The notes beneath the pieces are model-generated. The model worked only from the letters and a program-made list of their open reading frames with translations, searched no databases and had not been told where the DNA came from. A stretch of 56,683 bases of DNA from the NCBI RefSeq assembly GCF_958453765.1, contig NZ_CAUDZA010000014.1, forward strand, positions 1 through 56,683. The letters are read 5' to 3'. Shown piece by piece: positions 17,606 through 26,130 of the stretch; within the stretch, counting starts at the first letter, position 1, and each line of letters starts with the position of its first letter. Both the position numbers and the translations under genes were made by a program. The stretch comes from Phascolarctobacterium_A succinatutens_B (GTDB taxonomy: Bacteria; Bacillota; Negativicutes; Acidaminococcales; Acidaminococcaceae).

Positions 17606-18097
17606 TTAGCGCATGTTGATGAATTGCAGATCAACGCCGAAATCGCCGGCCTTCAGCAGCTGGATAACAGCCTGCAGGTCATCCTTTTTCGCACCGGCAA
17701 CACGTACCTGGTCATCCTGAATCTGAGCAGTTACCTTCAGCTTGGAAGTTTTGATAGCTGCCACGATTTTTTTGCCGTTCTCCTTAGAAATACCCTGTTG
17801 GATTTCCAGAGATTGGCGAACGGTGCCTTTAGCAGCGGGTTCAATTTTGCCCGGAACCAGGCAACGCAGAGGAATACCGCGTTTAGCCATTTTTTGGCGC
17901 AGCATATCTAAAATTGCGCCCAGCTTGTACTCGTCCTCAGCTGCAATTTTTACTTCCTTCTCACCGAGCTCGATGGAAGCATTGCTGCCGCGGAAATCAT
18001 AACGTTGGTCAATCTCTTTCTTAACCTGATTAACAGCGTTATCCATCTCCTGCATATCAACTTGGGAAACAACGTCAAAGGAACTATCTTTTGCCAT
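17606..18097 (-). CDS. yajQ: YajQ-family nucleotide-binding protein
   Basis: A 163-residue protein of normal length for YajQ/UPF0234. The family has two interlocked ferredoxin-like folds. Seen: the N-terminal SFDVVSQVDMQEMDNAVNQ, then QRYDFRGS and the closing VRVAGAKKDDLQAVIQLLK. Some members bind cyclic di-GMP in other bacteria; no such role can be read from this sequence. ATG at 18097 follows a strong AGGAGG site. A gap of about 100 bp separates it from the DUF3783 gene, and the ykvA-like gene follows 35 bp downstream. Confidence 0.93.
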   Translation of the reverse strand: MAKDSSFDVVSQVDMQEMDNAVNQVKKEIDQRYDFRGSNASIELGEKEVKIAAEDEYKLGAILDMLRQKMAKRGIPLRCLVPGKIEPAAKGTVRQSLEIQQGISKENGKKIVAAIKTSKLKVTAQIQDDQVRVAGAKKDDLQAVIQLLKAGDFGVDLQFINMR

Positions 18098-18196
18098 TAT
18101 TATTATCCTCCTAAATATAGCTAAAGTTTATCATGCCTAATTATATCAAAGAAAGCGCTTTAACGCCAGTAAAACTACCGGCAGCGGCAATTTTGC

Positions 18197-18583
18197 TTAT
18201 TTACCTGCATTTTTACCATGCATATAAGCATGCTCCTGGCTAAGCTCCTGCAAAAGCTGCAGGCCGCTCCAGGTACAGTTGGTGGGTGTCAGCATCGCCT
18301 TCAGCGCCACCTGACGCAGCTTGCCCTTTTTTATAGCAGCCAGCAGTCTGTCCAAATCCTGACGGCTGAAGCCGCACATGAGCAGCATTTCCTCCTGCCC
18401 ATCGTCACCGCTGTAAAGCTCTTCTACAGACGCCACCTCGGGCAAGCCTGCCAGATAGCCTACAGGCTGCAGCAGCTCCTCACGTTTTACGGCGCGCAGC
18501 TGCGTACGCAGCATCATGCAAATCAGCTTCAGCGCCTGCAAACGCTCAGGTGTAAAATTATAGGCCAAAATTATTTTTTGCAT
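18197..18583 (-). CDS. DUF3783-type hypothetical protein
   Basis: A 128-residue protein of unknown function starting 14 bp after the polC stop, so probably in the same transcript. The C-terminal pattern LKAMLTPTNCTWSGLQLLQEL followed by SQEH matches the family motif LKAxLTxxNxxWxxxxLxxELxxE. A central GFSRQDLDRLLAAIKK helix precedes it. ATG at 18583 has a GGAGA site. No enzyme motif, signal peptide or membrane segment is visible. Confidence 0.7.
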   Translation of the reverse strand: MQKIILAYNFTPERLQALKLICMMLRTQLRAVKREELLQPVGYLAGLPEVASVEELYSGDDGQEEMLLMCGFSRQDLDRLLAAIKKGKLRQVALKAMLTPTNCTWSGLQLLQELSQEHAYMHGKNAGK

Positions 18584-18597
18584 ATGATTCTCCTATC

Positions 18598-21500
18598 TCA
18601 GGCAAACAAATCAATCTGGTTATTTTCCGGCAAATCGCCCAAAACGCCCATGTCTGCCAGTTTTTCGATAACACTCTTGTTGACACCGGAACGCTGGCGC
18701 AAATCCTCCTGAGAGATAAACGGCCGGTTGATGTCCCTTGCCGCAGCAATACTCTTGGCAGCATTTTCACCTACACCGCCCAAGGCAGCCAAAGGCGGAC
18801 GCAGGCCGTTTTCTGTAACCAGGAATTTAATCGGGTCCGACTTGTATAAATCCATCTTATCAAAGCTCAGACCGCGCTCCAGCATCTCATTTACCAGCTC
18901 CAGATAGGTGACAGTCGTTTTATCCAAAGGCGAAGCCTTGAAGCCCTGCTGGTAAACATTCTTGATAAAATTCTTTACATAGCTCTTACCCTTGGAAACA
19001 TGGGTGTAGTCAAAATCCTTGGCACGCACAGTAAAGTACGCCGCATAAAATTCCTTGGGATAATGCACCTTGCAATAGGCAATACGGTAGGCCATAAGAA
19101 CGTACGCCACAGCGTGCGCCTTCGGGAACAGGTACTGTACCTTTTCGCAGGACTTGATATACCATTCGGGAATATTTACCGCGCGCATGGCCTCGAGCAT
19201 CTTCGGCTCCAGACCTTTTTTCGCCGCCTTACCCTTACGCACGTGCTCCATCGTCTTAAACGCCAGACTGGGCTCCACACCTTTGGAAATAAGGTGCGTC
19301 ATAACGTCGTCACGCGTGGAGATGGTTTCGGCAACAGGCTTGCCTTCCTTAATCAAATCCTGCGCATTGTTCAGCCATACGTCCGTACCATGCGAATAAC
19401 CGGATACACGCACAACCTCACTGAATTTTTTCGGCTGTACGTCGCTGATCATCTGTCGTACAAATTTGGTACCGCATTCAGGGATACCGAAGGTGCCGAC
19501 AGCACTGTCAATCTGCTCCGGTGTAACGCCAAGCGAGCTTGTATCCTGGAAGATACGCATTGTTGCCTCATCGCCCACAGGAATCTTCTTGGGATCAAAG
19601 TTAGGATCCACATCCTCCTGCAGATATTTTTCCAGCATCTTCAGAACCATCGGATCATCGTGGCCCAGAATATCCAGCTTAACCAGACGGTCATTGATGC
19701 TGTGATAATCGTAGTGAGTAGTAATCGTAGTGCCGTCCTTATCATCGGCAGGACGGTTCATCGGCGTAATATAATGGATATCCATATTACGCGGCACAAC
19801 CATGATGCCGCCGGGATGCTGGCCCGTAGTGCGCTTGATGCCGGCAAAGCCTTCGACAAGCGCTGCCACATGCGCCGGATGCACATGCAGATTCTTGCTC
19901 TCGTAATATTTTCTGATAAAGCCTATCGCCGTTTTGTTGGCGATAGTAGCAATCGTACCGGCACGGCAAACGTTATCGCGGCCGAAAAGCTCCTCGGTGT
20001 ACTTGTGCGCTACGCTCTGGTCAGACATTGCGGACGGATCATCTGGATCAATACCGCCGGAGAAGTTCAAATCAATATCAGGAACCTTATCACCGTGGAA
20101 GCCCAGGAAAACTGCGAACGGGATATCGTGACCGTCGCGCAGCATTCTGGTGCCGCATTCGGGGCAATCCTTCGGCGGCAGGTCAAAGCCGCTGTCAACC
20201 TCATTGTTCATAAAGAATTCGCTGTGACGGCAATGCGGACAGCGATAATGCGGCTTCAGCGCATTAACCTCGGTAATATCCAGCATCGTAGCAACAAAGG
20301 ACGAGCCTACGCTGCCACGCGAGCCTACCAGATAACCGCGGTCGATAGAATGTTTAACCAGCTTATGCGCAATGTAATACAATACGGAGAAGCCGTGGCC
20401 GATAATAGCATCCAGCTCCATCTTCAAGCGGTCCTCAACAATCTGCGGCAGCTTTTCGCCATACCATTCATGCGCTTTGGCATAGGACAAATCACGCACG
20501 GCATCCTCCGCACCGGGAATCGACGGCGAATACAGCTGGTCGCGGTCGGGAACAGGCTTAATACGCTCAATCATATCCGCAATCTTATTGGTATTGGTAA
20601 CAACAACCTCGTAGGCTGCCTCCTCACCCAAATAAGAGAACTCCTCGAGCATCTCCTCCGTAGTGTGCAAGTACAGCGGCGGCTGCAAATCAGCATCCTT
20701 GTAACCCTGACCGGCCTGCAGAATCGCACGCAGCTGCGCATCCTCCGGATTGAGGAAATGCACGTCGCAGGTTGCTACAGTAAGCTTGCCCAAGCGCTTG
20801 CCCAGCTCGTAGATTTTGCGGTTATGCTCACGCAAATCTTCCTCCGTGCAATAGTTTTCACGCACCAGGAACTGGTTATTGCCCGTAGGCTGAATCTCCA
20901 GATAATCATAGAAGCCGGCGATTTCCTCCAGCTCCTCATCGCTCGCACCTAAGCGCACCGCACGATAAAGCTCGCCCGCCTCGCAGGCCGAACCCAAAAT
21001 CAGGCCCTCGCGATGCTCCTCGATAACAGCGCGCGGCAGAAGCGGACGCTTATTCAGATAACGCAAGTGGCTGATAGTAACGAGCTGGTACAGATTACGC
21101 AGACCAACCTCATTTTTCGCCAAAATAATAATATGATGGCTGCTGATTTTGCTTTTACCCTTAGTCGTAGCATCGGGATTTTCCGTATCAACAGCATCGT
21201 CCTTCGTCTTGCGGTCGCTGATAAGATAACCCTCCATGCCGAAAATCAGCTTCAGGTCACTGCCCTCCGCCGCATCAAAGCAGAACGGAAAGGCCTGCAC
21301 TACACCATGGTCGGTAATCGCCAAAGCCTTGTGGCCCCAACGGATAGCCTGCTTGACCAGGCCCTCCATCGGCGTCAGTCCGTCAAGCTTACTCATCTTC
21401 GTATGGCAATGCAGCTCAACCCTCTTGACCTCAGCATTATCCATGCGCTCCTCCTTGGCATCGAGCTTCATAATGCCGCGAGGCACCATGCACATCTCGT

Positions 21501-22323
21501 CAAAGGCAAAGCGGTCGGGTGCAACATCACCCTGCAGACGCAGACGCATACCGGGCTTCAGCAGATTTTTAAACTCATTGCATTCCTTACGCGGGTCACC
21601 GCCATCACGCTTGTCAAAGCGCAGCTTGACGAAAATACCGCCGGTATCATCGCTCACGTTAAAGGTAAGCACAATGGAGCCAACGCGCGTTTCCTTATCA
21701 ATAAAGGTCTGCAGCGCACCGTCCTTATCCAAGCTTTTAACAAAGGTGCCTTCGATAACAACGTTGCGCTCTTCCTCTGTAACAGTATCAAGCTTACGTG
21801 GTGTGCCCTTGATTTTTTTGCCCCACAGCTGGCCGTCAGCCTTCTTTTCACCGTATAAGGCAGCCATCGCCTGCAAATAATCCGGATCCTCCTCCGGATT
21901 GTTGTAGGACGTTTCACAGGGAGGCTCCGGCGGCAGGGTTTCGCCGATTTCAATATCAGGCGGCTCCGGCGGCAGAGGAATTTCCTCCGGCAGCGGCTCA
22001 CCGGTGCAGTCGGTAATTTCTACCTCTGTCTGCGGCTCACGCTGCATCATCTGGCATTTGGAGCCATCGCCGTCGCAAATCATATCTACGCTTTGCAAAG
22101 AAAAAGCGGCTGCAAGCTGCTGCGCCGCCTTCTGCAGCAAGCCGCCGGTAAGATGGGCGGCACAGCTGAAGTGCACCTCCCACTGACAGGCAGACTCGTC
22201 TACACAAATCTGATTAATATGCATCAGCTTCAGCTGCATCAATTCCACCGGAGAAAAGGTCAGCGAAGCCAAAAAACTATAAAATTTTTCTTCATCAGGA
22301 ATCAGGCAATATTTTTTATTCAC
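18598..22323 (-). CDS. polC: PolC-type DNA polymerase III alpha subunit lacking the inserted exonuclease
   Basis: Replicative DNA polymerase, 1,241 residues from the GTG at 22323 (AAGGA six bases upstream; the open frame to 22395 has no good start site). Order: N-terminal domain (1-105), Pro-rich linker (110-136), OB fold (about 186-285), PHP domain (HCHTKM 305-310, ITDHG 336-340, GSACEAGE near 444-451, TCDVHFLN near 518-525), palm with GYLVGSRGSVGSS (663-674), zinc ribbon CPHC/CPEC (695-698, 720-723) and catalytic PDIDLNFSG (748-756), then the third catalytic Asp in LDILGHDD. Bacillus PolC is about 1,437 residues with a DEDD exonuclease inside PHP. Here that place (about 370-396) holds only a short polar linker, so proofreading must come from elsewhere. 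The palm also has a 12-residue Asp/Ser-rich insert after the catalytic motif. Confidence 0.95.
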   Translation of the reverse strand: MNKKYCLIPDEEKFYSFLASLTFSPVELMQLKLMHINQICVDESACQWEVHFSCAAHLTGGLLQKAAQQLAAAFSLQSVDMICDGDGSKCQMMQREPQTEVEITDCTGEPLPEEIPLPPEPPDIEIGETLPPEPPCETSYNNPEEDPDYLQAMAALYGEKKADGQLWGKKIKGTPRKLDTVTEEERNVVIEGTFVKSLDKDGALQTFIDKETRVGSIVLTFNVSDDTGGIFVKLRFDKRDGGDPRKECNEFKNLLKPGMRLRLQGDVAPDRFAFDEMCMVPRGIMKLDAKEERMDNAEVKRVELHCHTKMSKLDGLTPMEGLVKQAIRWGHKALAITDHGVVQAFPFCFDAAEGSDLKLIFGMEGYLISDRKTKDDAVDTENPDATTKGKSKISSHHIIILAKNEVGLRNLYQLVTISHLRYLNKRPLLPRAVIEEHREGLILGSACEAGELYRAVRLGASDEELEEIAGFYDYLEIQPTGNNQFLVRENYCTEEDLREHNRKIYELGKRLGKLTVATCDVHFLNPEDAQLRAILQAGQGYKDADLQPPLYLHTTEEMLEEFSYLGEEAAYEVVVTNTNKIADMIERIKPVPDRDQLYSPSIPGAEDAVRDLSYAKAHEWYGEKLPQIVEDRLKMELDAIIGHGFSVLYYIAHKLVKHSIDRGYLVGSRGSVGSSFVATMLDITEVNALKPHYRCPHCRHSEFFMNNEVDSGFDLPPKDCPECGTRMLRDGHDIPFAVFLGFHGDKVPDIDLNFSGGIDPDDPSAMSDQSVAHKYTEELFGRDNVCRAGTIATIANKTAIGFIRKYYESKNLHVHPAHVAALVEGFAGIKRTTGQHPGGIMVVPRNMDIHYITPMNRPADDKDGTTITTHYDYHSINDRLVKLDILGHDDPMVLKMLEKYLQEDVDPNFDPKKIPVGDEATMRIFQDTSSLGVTPEQIDSAVGTFGIPECGTKFVRQMISDVQPKKFSEVVRVSGYSHGTDVWLNNAQDLIKEGKPVAETISTRDDVMTHLISKGVEPSLAFKTMEHVRKGKAAKKGLEPKMLEAMRAVNIPEWYIKSCEKVQYLFPKAHAVAYVLMAYRIAYCKVHYPKEFYAAYFTVRAKDFDYTHVSKGKSYVKNFIKNVYQQGFKASPLDKTTVTYLELVNEMLERGLSFDKMDLYKSDPIKFLVTENGLRPPLAALGGVGENAAKSIAAARDINRPFISQEDLRQRSGVNKSVIEKLADMGVLGDLPENNQIDLFA

Positions 22324-22368
22324 ATTAAATCCTTTCCTAATAATGACGGGAGAAGTTGTTGGATTAAG

Positions 22369-22412
22369 ATGTACGTCGAAGCGACGCAATAACACAGATG
22401 GCGTACTGTCTT
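22369..22412. repeat. partial direct copy of the palindromic repeat
   Basis: The segment starting ATGTACGTCGAAGCGACGC repeats, at roughly 80% identity over about 42 bp, the segment at about 22479-22520 inside the neighbouring palindromic element. It lies just upstream of the polC start, so the polC leader is built largely of repeat sequence. Confidence 0.6.
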
Positions 22413-22424
22413 CCTCTATCTTTT

Positions 22425-22528
22425 GAGATAAGCTAGAGTGCGTCAGATGCTAGGCGCGGATGCCGACGGCGTACTTTTAGTACGTCAAGGCGACGCAACA
22501 ACGCAGATGACGTGCTATAGCTTATCTC
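22425..22528. repeat. palindromic MITE-like repeat between polC and mgtC
   Basis: A 104-bp element with perfect 11-bp terminal inverted repeats (GAGATAAGCTA / TAGCTTATCTC), further imperfect pairing inward, and a central GTAC-TTTTA-GTAC hairpin. It ends two bases before the mgtC stop codon. It encodes nothing. It is likely a dispersed repeat or a non-autonomous insertion. Confidence 0.65.
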
Positions 22529-22530
22529 TC

Positions 22531-23262
22531 TTATCGCATGTTTTCGACACCAACCACACCCTCAATCCCCTGCAACCCTCTTACCAAATCTCCGCCATCG
22601 GGCGCAGTTTTGCCAAGCTTCAGAAATACCTCCAGCACCAGACGATTCTTTTCCTTATCGCGCTTTACGTTCAGCGATTTTACCTGTACGCCGTTAAGGG
22701 ACAGATAACCGGTAACATCGGTTATAGCACCGGAGCGATTGGTAGTAATGATGCGGACAAACTGGCGGTCGCTGCGGTTGTTGGCAGCAAAACGCTTTTC
22801 CCAGGTATGAAAGGTAACCAAAGTTATCATGGTGATAATGGTTGCCACACTGCTGAGGAAGTACATACCGCTGCCGGCAGCAAGACCGATTGCGGAAACC
22901 ATCCACAAGCTGGCAGCAGTTGTCAGGCCGCGGATAGTTAAACCCTCGTGCAGAATGGTGCCTGCACCGAGAAAGCCTATGCCGCTGACAACCTGGGCTG
23001 CGATACGCGCCGAGTCACGGCGTTGGCCGATATCCTCCTCCAGCTTGGCAGTTTGAGGATAAACATCATCAAAGCCGTAAAGCGAAACAAGCATAAACAG
23101 CGCCGAGCCCACGCACACAAGAATATGTGTACGGAAACCGGCAGGACGGTCGCCACTGCCTCTTTCTATACCGACAATACCGCCGAGAATTGCAGCAACA
23201 ACCAGCCTGATAACCATAACAACCTCTTTGTTATGCAAAAAAGAAGTATTAATCAAATCCAT
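22531..23262 (-). CDS. mgtC: MgtC/SapB family membrane protein
   Basis: A 243-residue inner-membrane protein. The N-terminal part has about four hydrophobic segments with the family signature GGIVGIERGSGDRPAGFRTH (about 27-46) and GAGTILHEG near 105. The soluble C-terminal part (about 150-243) is ACT-like, with VQVKSLNVKRDKEKNRLVLEV. MgtC proteins act in growth at low magnesium and in virulence of some pathogens. Some regulate other membrane machines rather than transport. ATG at 23262 has a GAGGTGAT site. The gene sits between proS and polC, an unusual visitor in this housekeeping block. Confidence 0.9.
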   Translation of the reverse strand: MDLINTSFLHNKEVVMVIRLVVAAILGGIVGIERGSGDRPAGFRTHILVCVGSALFMLVSLYGFDDVYPQTAKLEEDIGQRRDSARIAAQVVSGIGFLGAGTILHEGLTIRGLTTAASLWMVSAIGLAAGSGMYFLSSVATIITMITLVTFHTWEKRFAANNRSDRQFVRIITTNRSGAITDVTGYLSLNGVQVKSLNVKRDKEKNRLVLEVFLKLGKTAPDGGDLVRGLQGIEGVVGVENMR

Positions 23263-23285
23263 GCCAGTATCACCTCACAGCTTCC

Positions 23286-23321
23286 GTTCCCTCTGCCTGC
23301 GCCGGGCGCAGACAGGGGAAC
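23286..23321 (-). promoter_or_regulatory. stable hairpin in the proS-mgtC gap
   Basis: An almost perfect 16-17 bp stem: GTTCCC-CTGTCTGCGC against its complement, with one bulge and one mismatch. It lies 10 bp after the proS stop and about 23 bp before the mgtC start. No T-run follows on the minus strand, so it does not look like a standard terminator. It may be an mRNA-stability or leader element for mgtC. Confidence 0.5.
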
Positions 23322-23331
23322 TGACTTATTT

Positions 23332-25041
23332 TTACAGCTTTTGCAGCATCTCCTTGATAGCAGCGATATAGTCACTATCCAACGGCAGCATGCTTACTTC
23401 GCCGGTCTTACGAACTTTTACTTCCAGCTCGCCGGTCTGCAGAGTTTTAGGACCTACAACTACGCGCAGCGGATAGCCGATTAAATCTGCGTCCTTGAAT
23501 TTTACGCCCGGACGCTCCTTGCGGTCGTCGATAACAACCTCAACGCCTGCCTTGTGCAGCTCGTTATAGATTTCCTCAGCCTTGGCAAAGGATGCTTCAT
23601 CCTTTACGTTTACAGGTACAACAAGCACTTCATACGGAGCAATAGCAACAGGCCAGATCATACCGTCGGCATCATGGCTCTGTTCAACGCAGGCAGCCAT
23701 AGTACGGCCTACGCCGATACCGTAACAGCCCATTACCATCGGCTGCTCCTTGCCGTTTTCATCCAGATAGGTGCATTTCATAGCTGCACTGTATTTGGTG
23801 TGCAGCTTGAATACCTGACCTGCTTCGATACCGCGAGCCTTAGCAATCGGAGCGCCGCAGTGCGGGCAGGGATCTCCTTCAGCCATCAGACGGATATCGG
23901 CAACGTAGGTCGGAGTGAAGTCACGTCCCGGGTTAGCGTTGATGTAGTGGAAGCCTTCATGGTTAGCACCACAGCAAACATTGTGCATATTCATAACGGT
24001 TGCATCGCAAACGATAATAACCTTTTCAGGGTCAAGGCCTACAGGGCCCATGTAACCACCGACAGTGCCGGCTTTAGCCAGCAGCTCTGCCTCTGCCATT
24101 TCCAGCTCAACTGCGCCTACAGTGTTTTGTACTTTGGTTTCGTTAACCTCGTGGTCACCGCGAACAAAGCACAGTACCAGGCCTTTTTCGCATTGGTAAG
24201 CAACAGCCTTTACAGATTTTTCAATCGGAGCGTTGAGAAAAGCGCAAACGTCGGCAATGGTCTTGCAGTTTGGAGTTTCAACCTCGCTCAGCTCCTGCAT
24301 TTCTTCTGCCGGAGCTTCCAGCGGATACAGCTCTGCCTTTTCGATATCGGCAGCGTAATCGCATTTGGTGCAGTAGGTAATTTCTGCTTCACCGCTGTCT
24401 GCCAGCACCATGAACTCATGGCTGCCGGTACCGCCGATAGCACCGCTGTCTGCTTCTACCGGACGGAAGTTCAGACCGCAGCGGGTAAAGATTTTGTCAT
24501 AAGCATCATACATAGCCTTATAGGAAACGTCCAGACCTGCTTCATCACGGTCGAAGGAATAGCCATCCTTCATGATGAAGTCACGGCTGCGCATCAGGCC
24601 GAAGCGCGGACGACGTTCGTCACGGAATTTGTCCTGAATCTGATACAGGTTCAGCGGCAGCTGACGATAGGAACGCACATCGTTCTTAACCAGGGTAGTA
24701 ACCATTTCCTCGTGGGTAGGACCAAGGCAGTATTCATGGCCGTGACGGTCCTTCAAGCGTACCATTTCTGCGCCGTAAGCGTCCCAACGGCCGCTTTCCT
24801 TCCATATTTCTGCCGGCTGCATAATCGGCATCATGATTTCCTGACAGCCTGCATGGTCCATCTCTTCGCGGATAATATTTTCGATTTTTTTAATAACACG
24901 CCAAGCCAGCGGCAGATAGGTGTACATGCCATTGGTGGATTTACGCATAAAACCGGCACGCAGCAGCAGCTGATGGCTCGGGATTTCAGCCTCGGACGGA
25001 ACCTCACGCAGAGTGGGTGCATACATTTTAGAAACTTTCAT
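23332..25041 (-). CDS. proS: prolyl-tRNA synthetase (bacterial type with editing insert)
   Basis: Charges tRNA-Pro; class II synthetase of 569 residues, normal for the bacterial ProRS type. Seen: motif 2 region with FRDERRPRFGLMRSRDFIMKD (about 137-157), GPTHEEM (about 107-113), the INS editing domain (about 225-385; CNGGxxx-type region VCCGANHEGFHYINANPGRD), motif 3 GCYGIGVGRTMAACVEQ (about 437-453), and the anticodon-binding domain with VVIDDRKERPGVKFKDADLIGYP. ATG at 25041 overlaps the ispG stop by one base (TAATG) and uses an AGGAAGG site inside ispG. No T-box leader is possible at this junction. Confidence 0.97.
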   Translation of the reverse strand: MKVSKMYAPTLREVPSEAEIPSHQLLLRAGFMRKSTNGMYTYLPLAWRVIKKIENIIREEMDHAGCQEIMMPIMQPAEIWKESGRWDAYGAEMVRLKDRHGHEYCLGPTHEEMVTTLVKNDVRSYRQLPLNLYQIQDKFRDERRPRFGLMRSRDFIMKDGYSFDRDEAGLDVSYKAMYDAYDKIFTRCGLNFRPVEADSGAIGGTGSHEFMVLADSGEAEITYCTKCDYAADIEKAELYPLEAPAEEMQELSEVETPNCKTIADVCAFLNAPIEKSVKAVAYQCEKGLVLCFVRGDHEVNETKVQNTVGAVELEMAEAELLAKAGTVGGYMGPVGLDPEKVIIVCDATVMNMHNVCCGANHEGFHYINANPGRDFTPTYVADIRLMAEGDPCPHCGAPIAKARGIEAGQVFKLHTKYSAAMKCTYLDENGKEQPMVMGCYGIGVGRTMAACVEQSHDADGMIWPVAIAPYEVLVVPVNVKDEASFAKAEEIYNELHKAGVEVVIDDRKERPGVKFKDADLIGYPLRVVVGPKTLQTGELEVKVRKTGEVSMLPLDSDYIAAIKEMLQKL

Positions 25042-26117
25042 TAACGGGATACCTTCCTCTCAAGTAAAATTTTATCTATTTCAGCAAAAAGCTCGCTTAC
25101 AAGCTGCTCTTCGGGAACCTTCCGCAGGATTTCACCCTTGCGGAAAACAAGTCCCTCGCCGATGCCGCCGGCAATGCCGACGTCAGCCTCACGTGCTTCA
25201 CCGGGTCCGTTGACCACACATCCCATAACGGCAACCGTAATGGGTTCTTCAACATCCGCCAGACGGCGTTCAACCTCCAGCGCCAGCTTTTCCAGACTGA
25301 TGCGGGTGCGTCCGCAGGTAGGACAGCTAATTAACGTCGGTCCGTGCTCACGCAGACCAAGGGATTTCAGAATGTCATAGGCCACACGCACCTCGTTCAC
25401 CGGGTCGCCGGTCAGCGAAACGCGAATAGTATCGCCGATGCCCTCGGCCAGCAGCGTACCGATGCCTACTGCGGATTTGATAATACCGCTGTTGACGGTG
25501 CCTGCCTCCGTAATGCCGACATGCAGCGGATAATCACACTGCGCTGCCATCAGACGATAAGCCTCCAGTGTCAGCGGCACATCATGCGCTTTGAGTGAAA
25601 TCTTAATGCTACGGTAATCCATCGCTTCGAGAATGCGGACGTGGCGCCAAGCCGCCTCCACAAGAGCCTCCGCGGTGGGATGGCCGTATTTTTCCAGCAA
25701 ATCCTTCGGCAGGGAGCCGGCGTTAACACCGATGCGGATAGGAATATTGCGTTCCTTCGCTGCTTCCACCACAGCGCGCACCTTCTCCTCACCGCCGATA
25801 TTGCCGGGGTTTAAGCGCAGGCCGTCAACGCCTGCTTCAATCGCTGCCAAAGCTAGCTTATAATCAAAATGAATATCGGCAATGACAGGAATCGGACTTT
25901 CCTTACAAATTGTTTTCAGGCCCTCCGCCGCTGCCATATCAGGCACAGCACAGCGGATAATATCGCAGCCTGCATCTGCCAGACGCTGAATCTGCTCCAA
26001 GGTTGCAGCAGCATCGTCTGTATGTGTGTTAGTCATAGACTGAACGGCAATCGGAGCATCGCCGCCCACAGCCACGCTGCCTACATGCAACTGGCGGTTT
26101 TTTCTACGTTCTATCAC
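25041..26117 (-). CDS. ispG: 4-hydroxy-3-methylbut-2-enyl-diphosphate synthase IspG
   Basis: Converts methylerythritol cyclodiphosphate to HMBPP in the non-mevalonate isoprenoid pathway; a [4Fe-4S] enzyme fed by flavodoxin or ferredoxin. 358 residues, a normal two-domain length. The TIM-barrel part includes PVIADIHFDYKLALAA and GLRLNPGNIG. The C-terminal cluster-binding part has SCPTCGRT and MGCVVNGPGEAREADVG, supplying the three conserved Cys. The start is a GTG at 26117 with AGAGGTGA seven bases upstream. The gene is packed between rseP and proS. A ferredoxin gene in the same region (30207-30371) is a possible electron donor, by inference only. Confidence 0.97.
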   Translation of the reverse strand: MIERRKNRQLHVGSVAVGGDAPIAVQSMTNTHTDDAAATLEQIQRLADAGCDIIRCAVPDMAAAEGLKTICKESPIPVIADIHFDYKLALAAIEAGVDGLRLNPGNIGGEEKVRAVVEAAKERNIPIRIGVNAGSLPKDLLEKYGHPTAEALVEAAWRHVRILEAMDYRSIKISLKAHDVPLTLEAYRLMAAQCDYPLHVGITEAGTVNSGIIKSAVGIGTLLAEGIGDTIRVSLTGDPVNEVRVAYDILKSLGLREHGPTLISCPTCGRTRISLEKLALEVERRLADVEEPITVAVMGCVVNGPGEAREADVGIAGGIGEGLVFRKGEILRKVPEEQLVSELFAEIDKILLERKVSR

Positions 26118-26130
26118 TTTCGTTCACCTC

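Noticed and set aside
19000..20952. Long plus-strand open frames opposite polC, relA (50218-52104), recJ (53132-54388) and the Hsp70-like gene (12270-13679)
   Set aside because: Antisense shadows of well-supported minus-strand genes, with no ribosome site or recognisable product.
25040..25060. T-box leader for proS
   Set aside because: proS overlaps ispG by one base, leaving no leader; hisS and aspS are likewise inside the operon.
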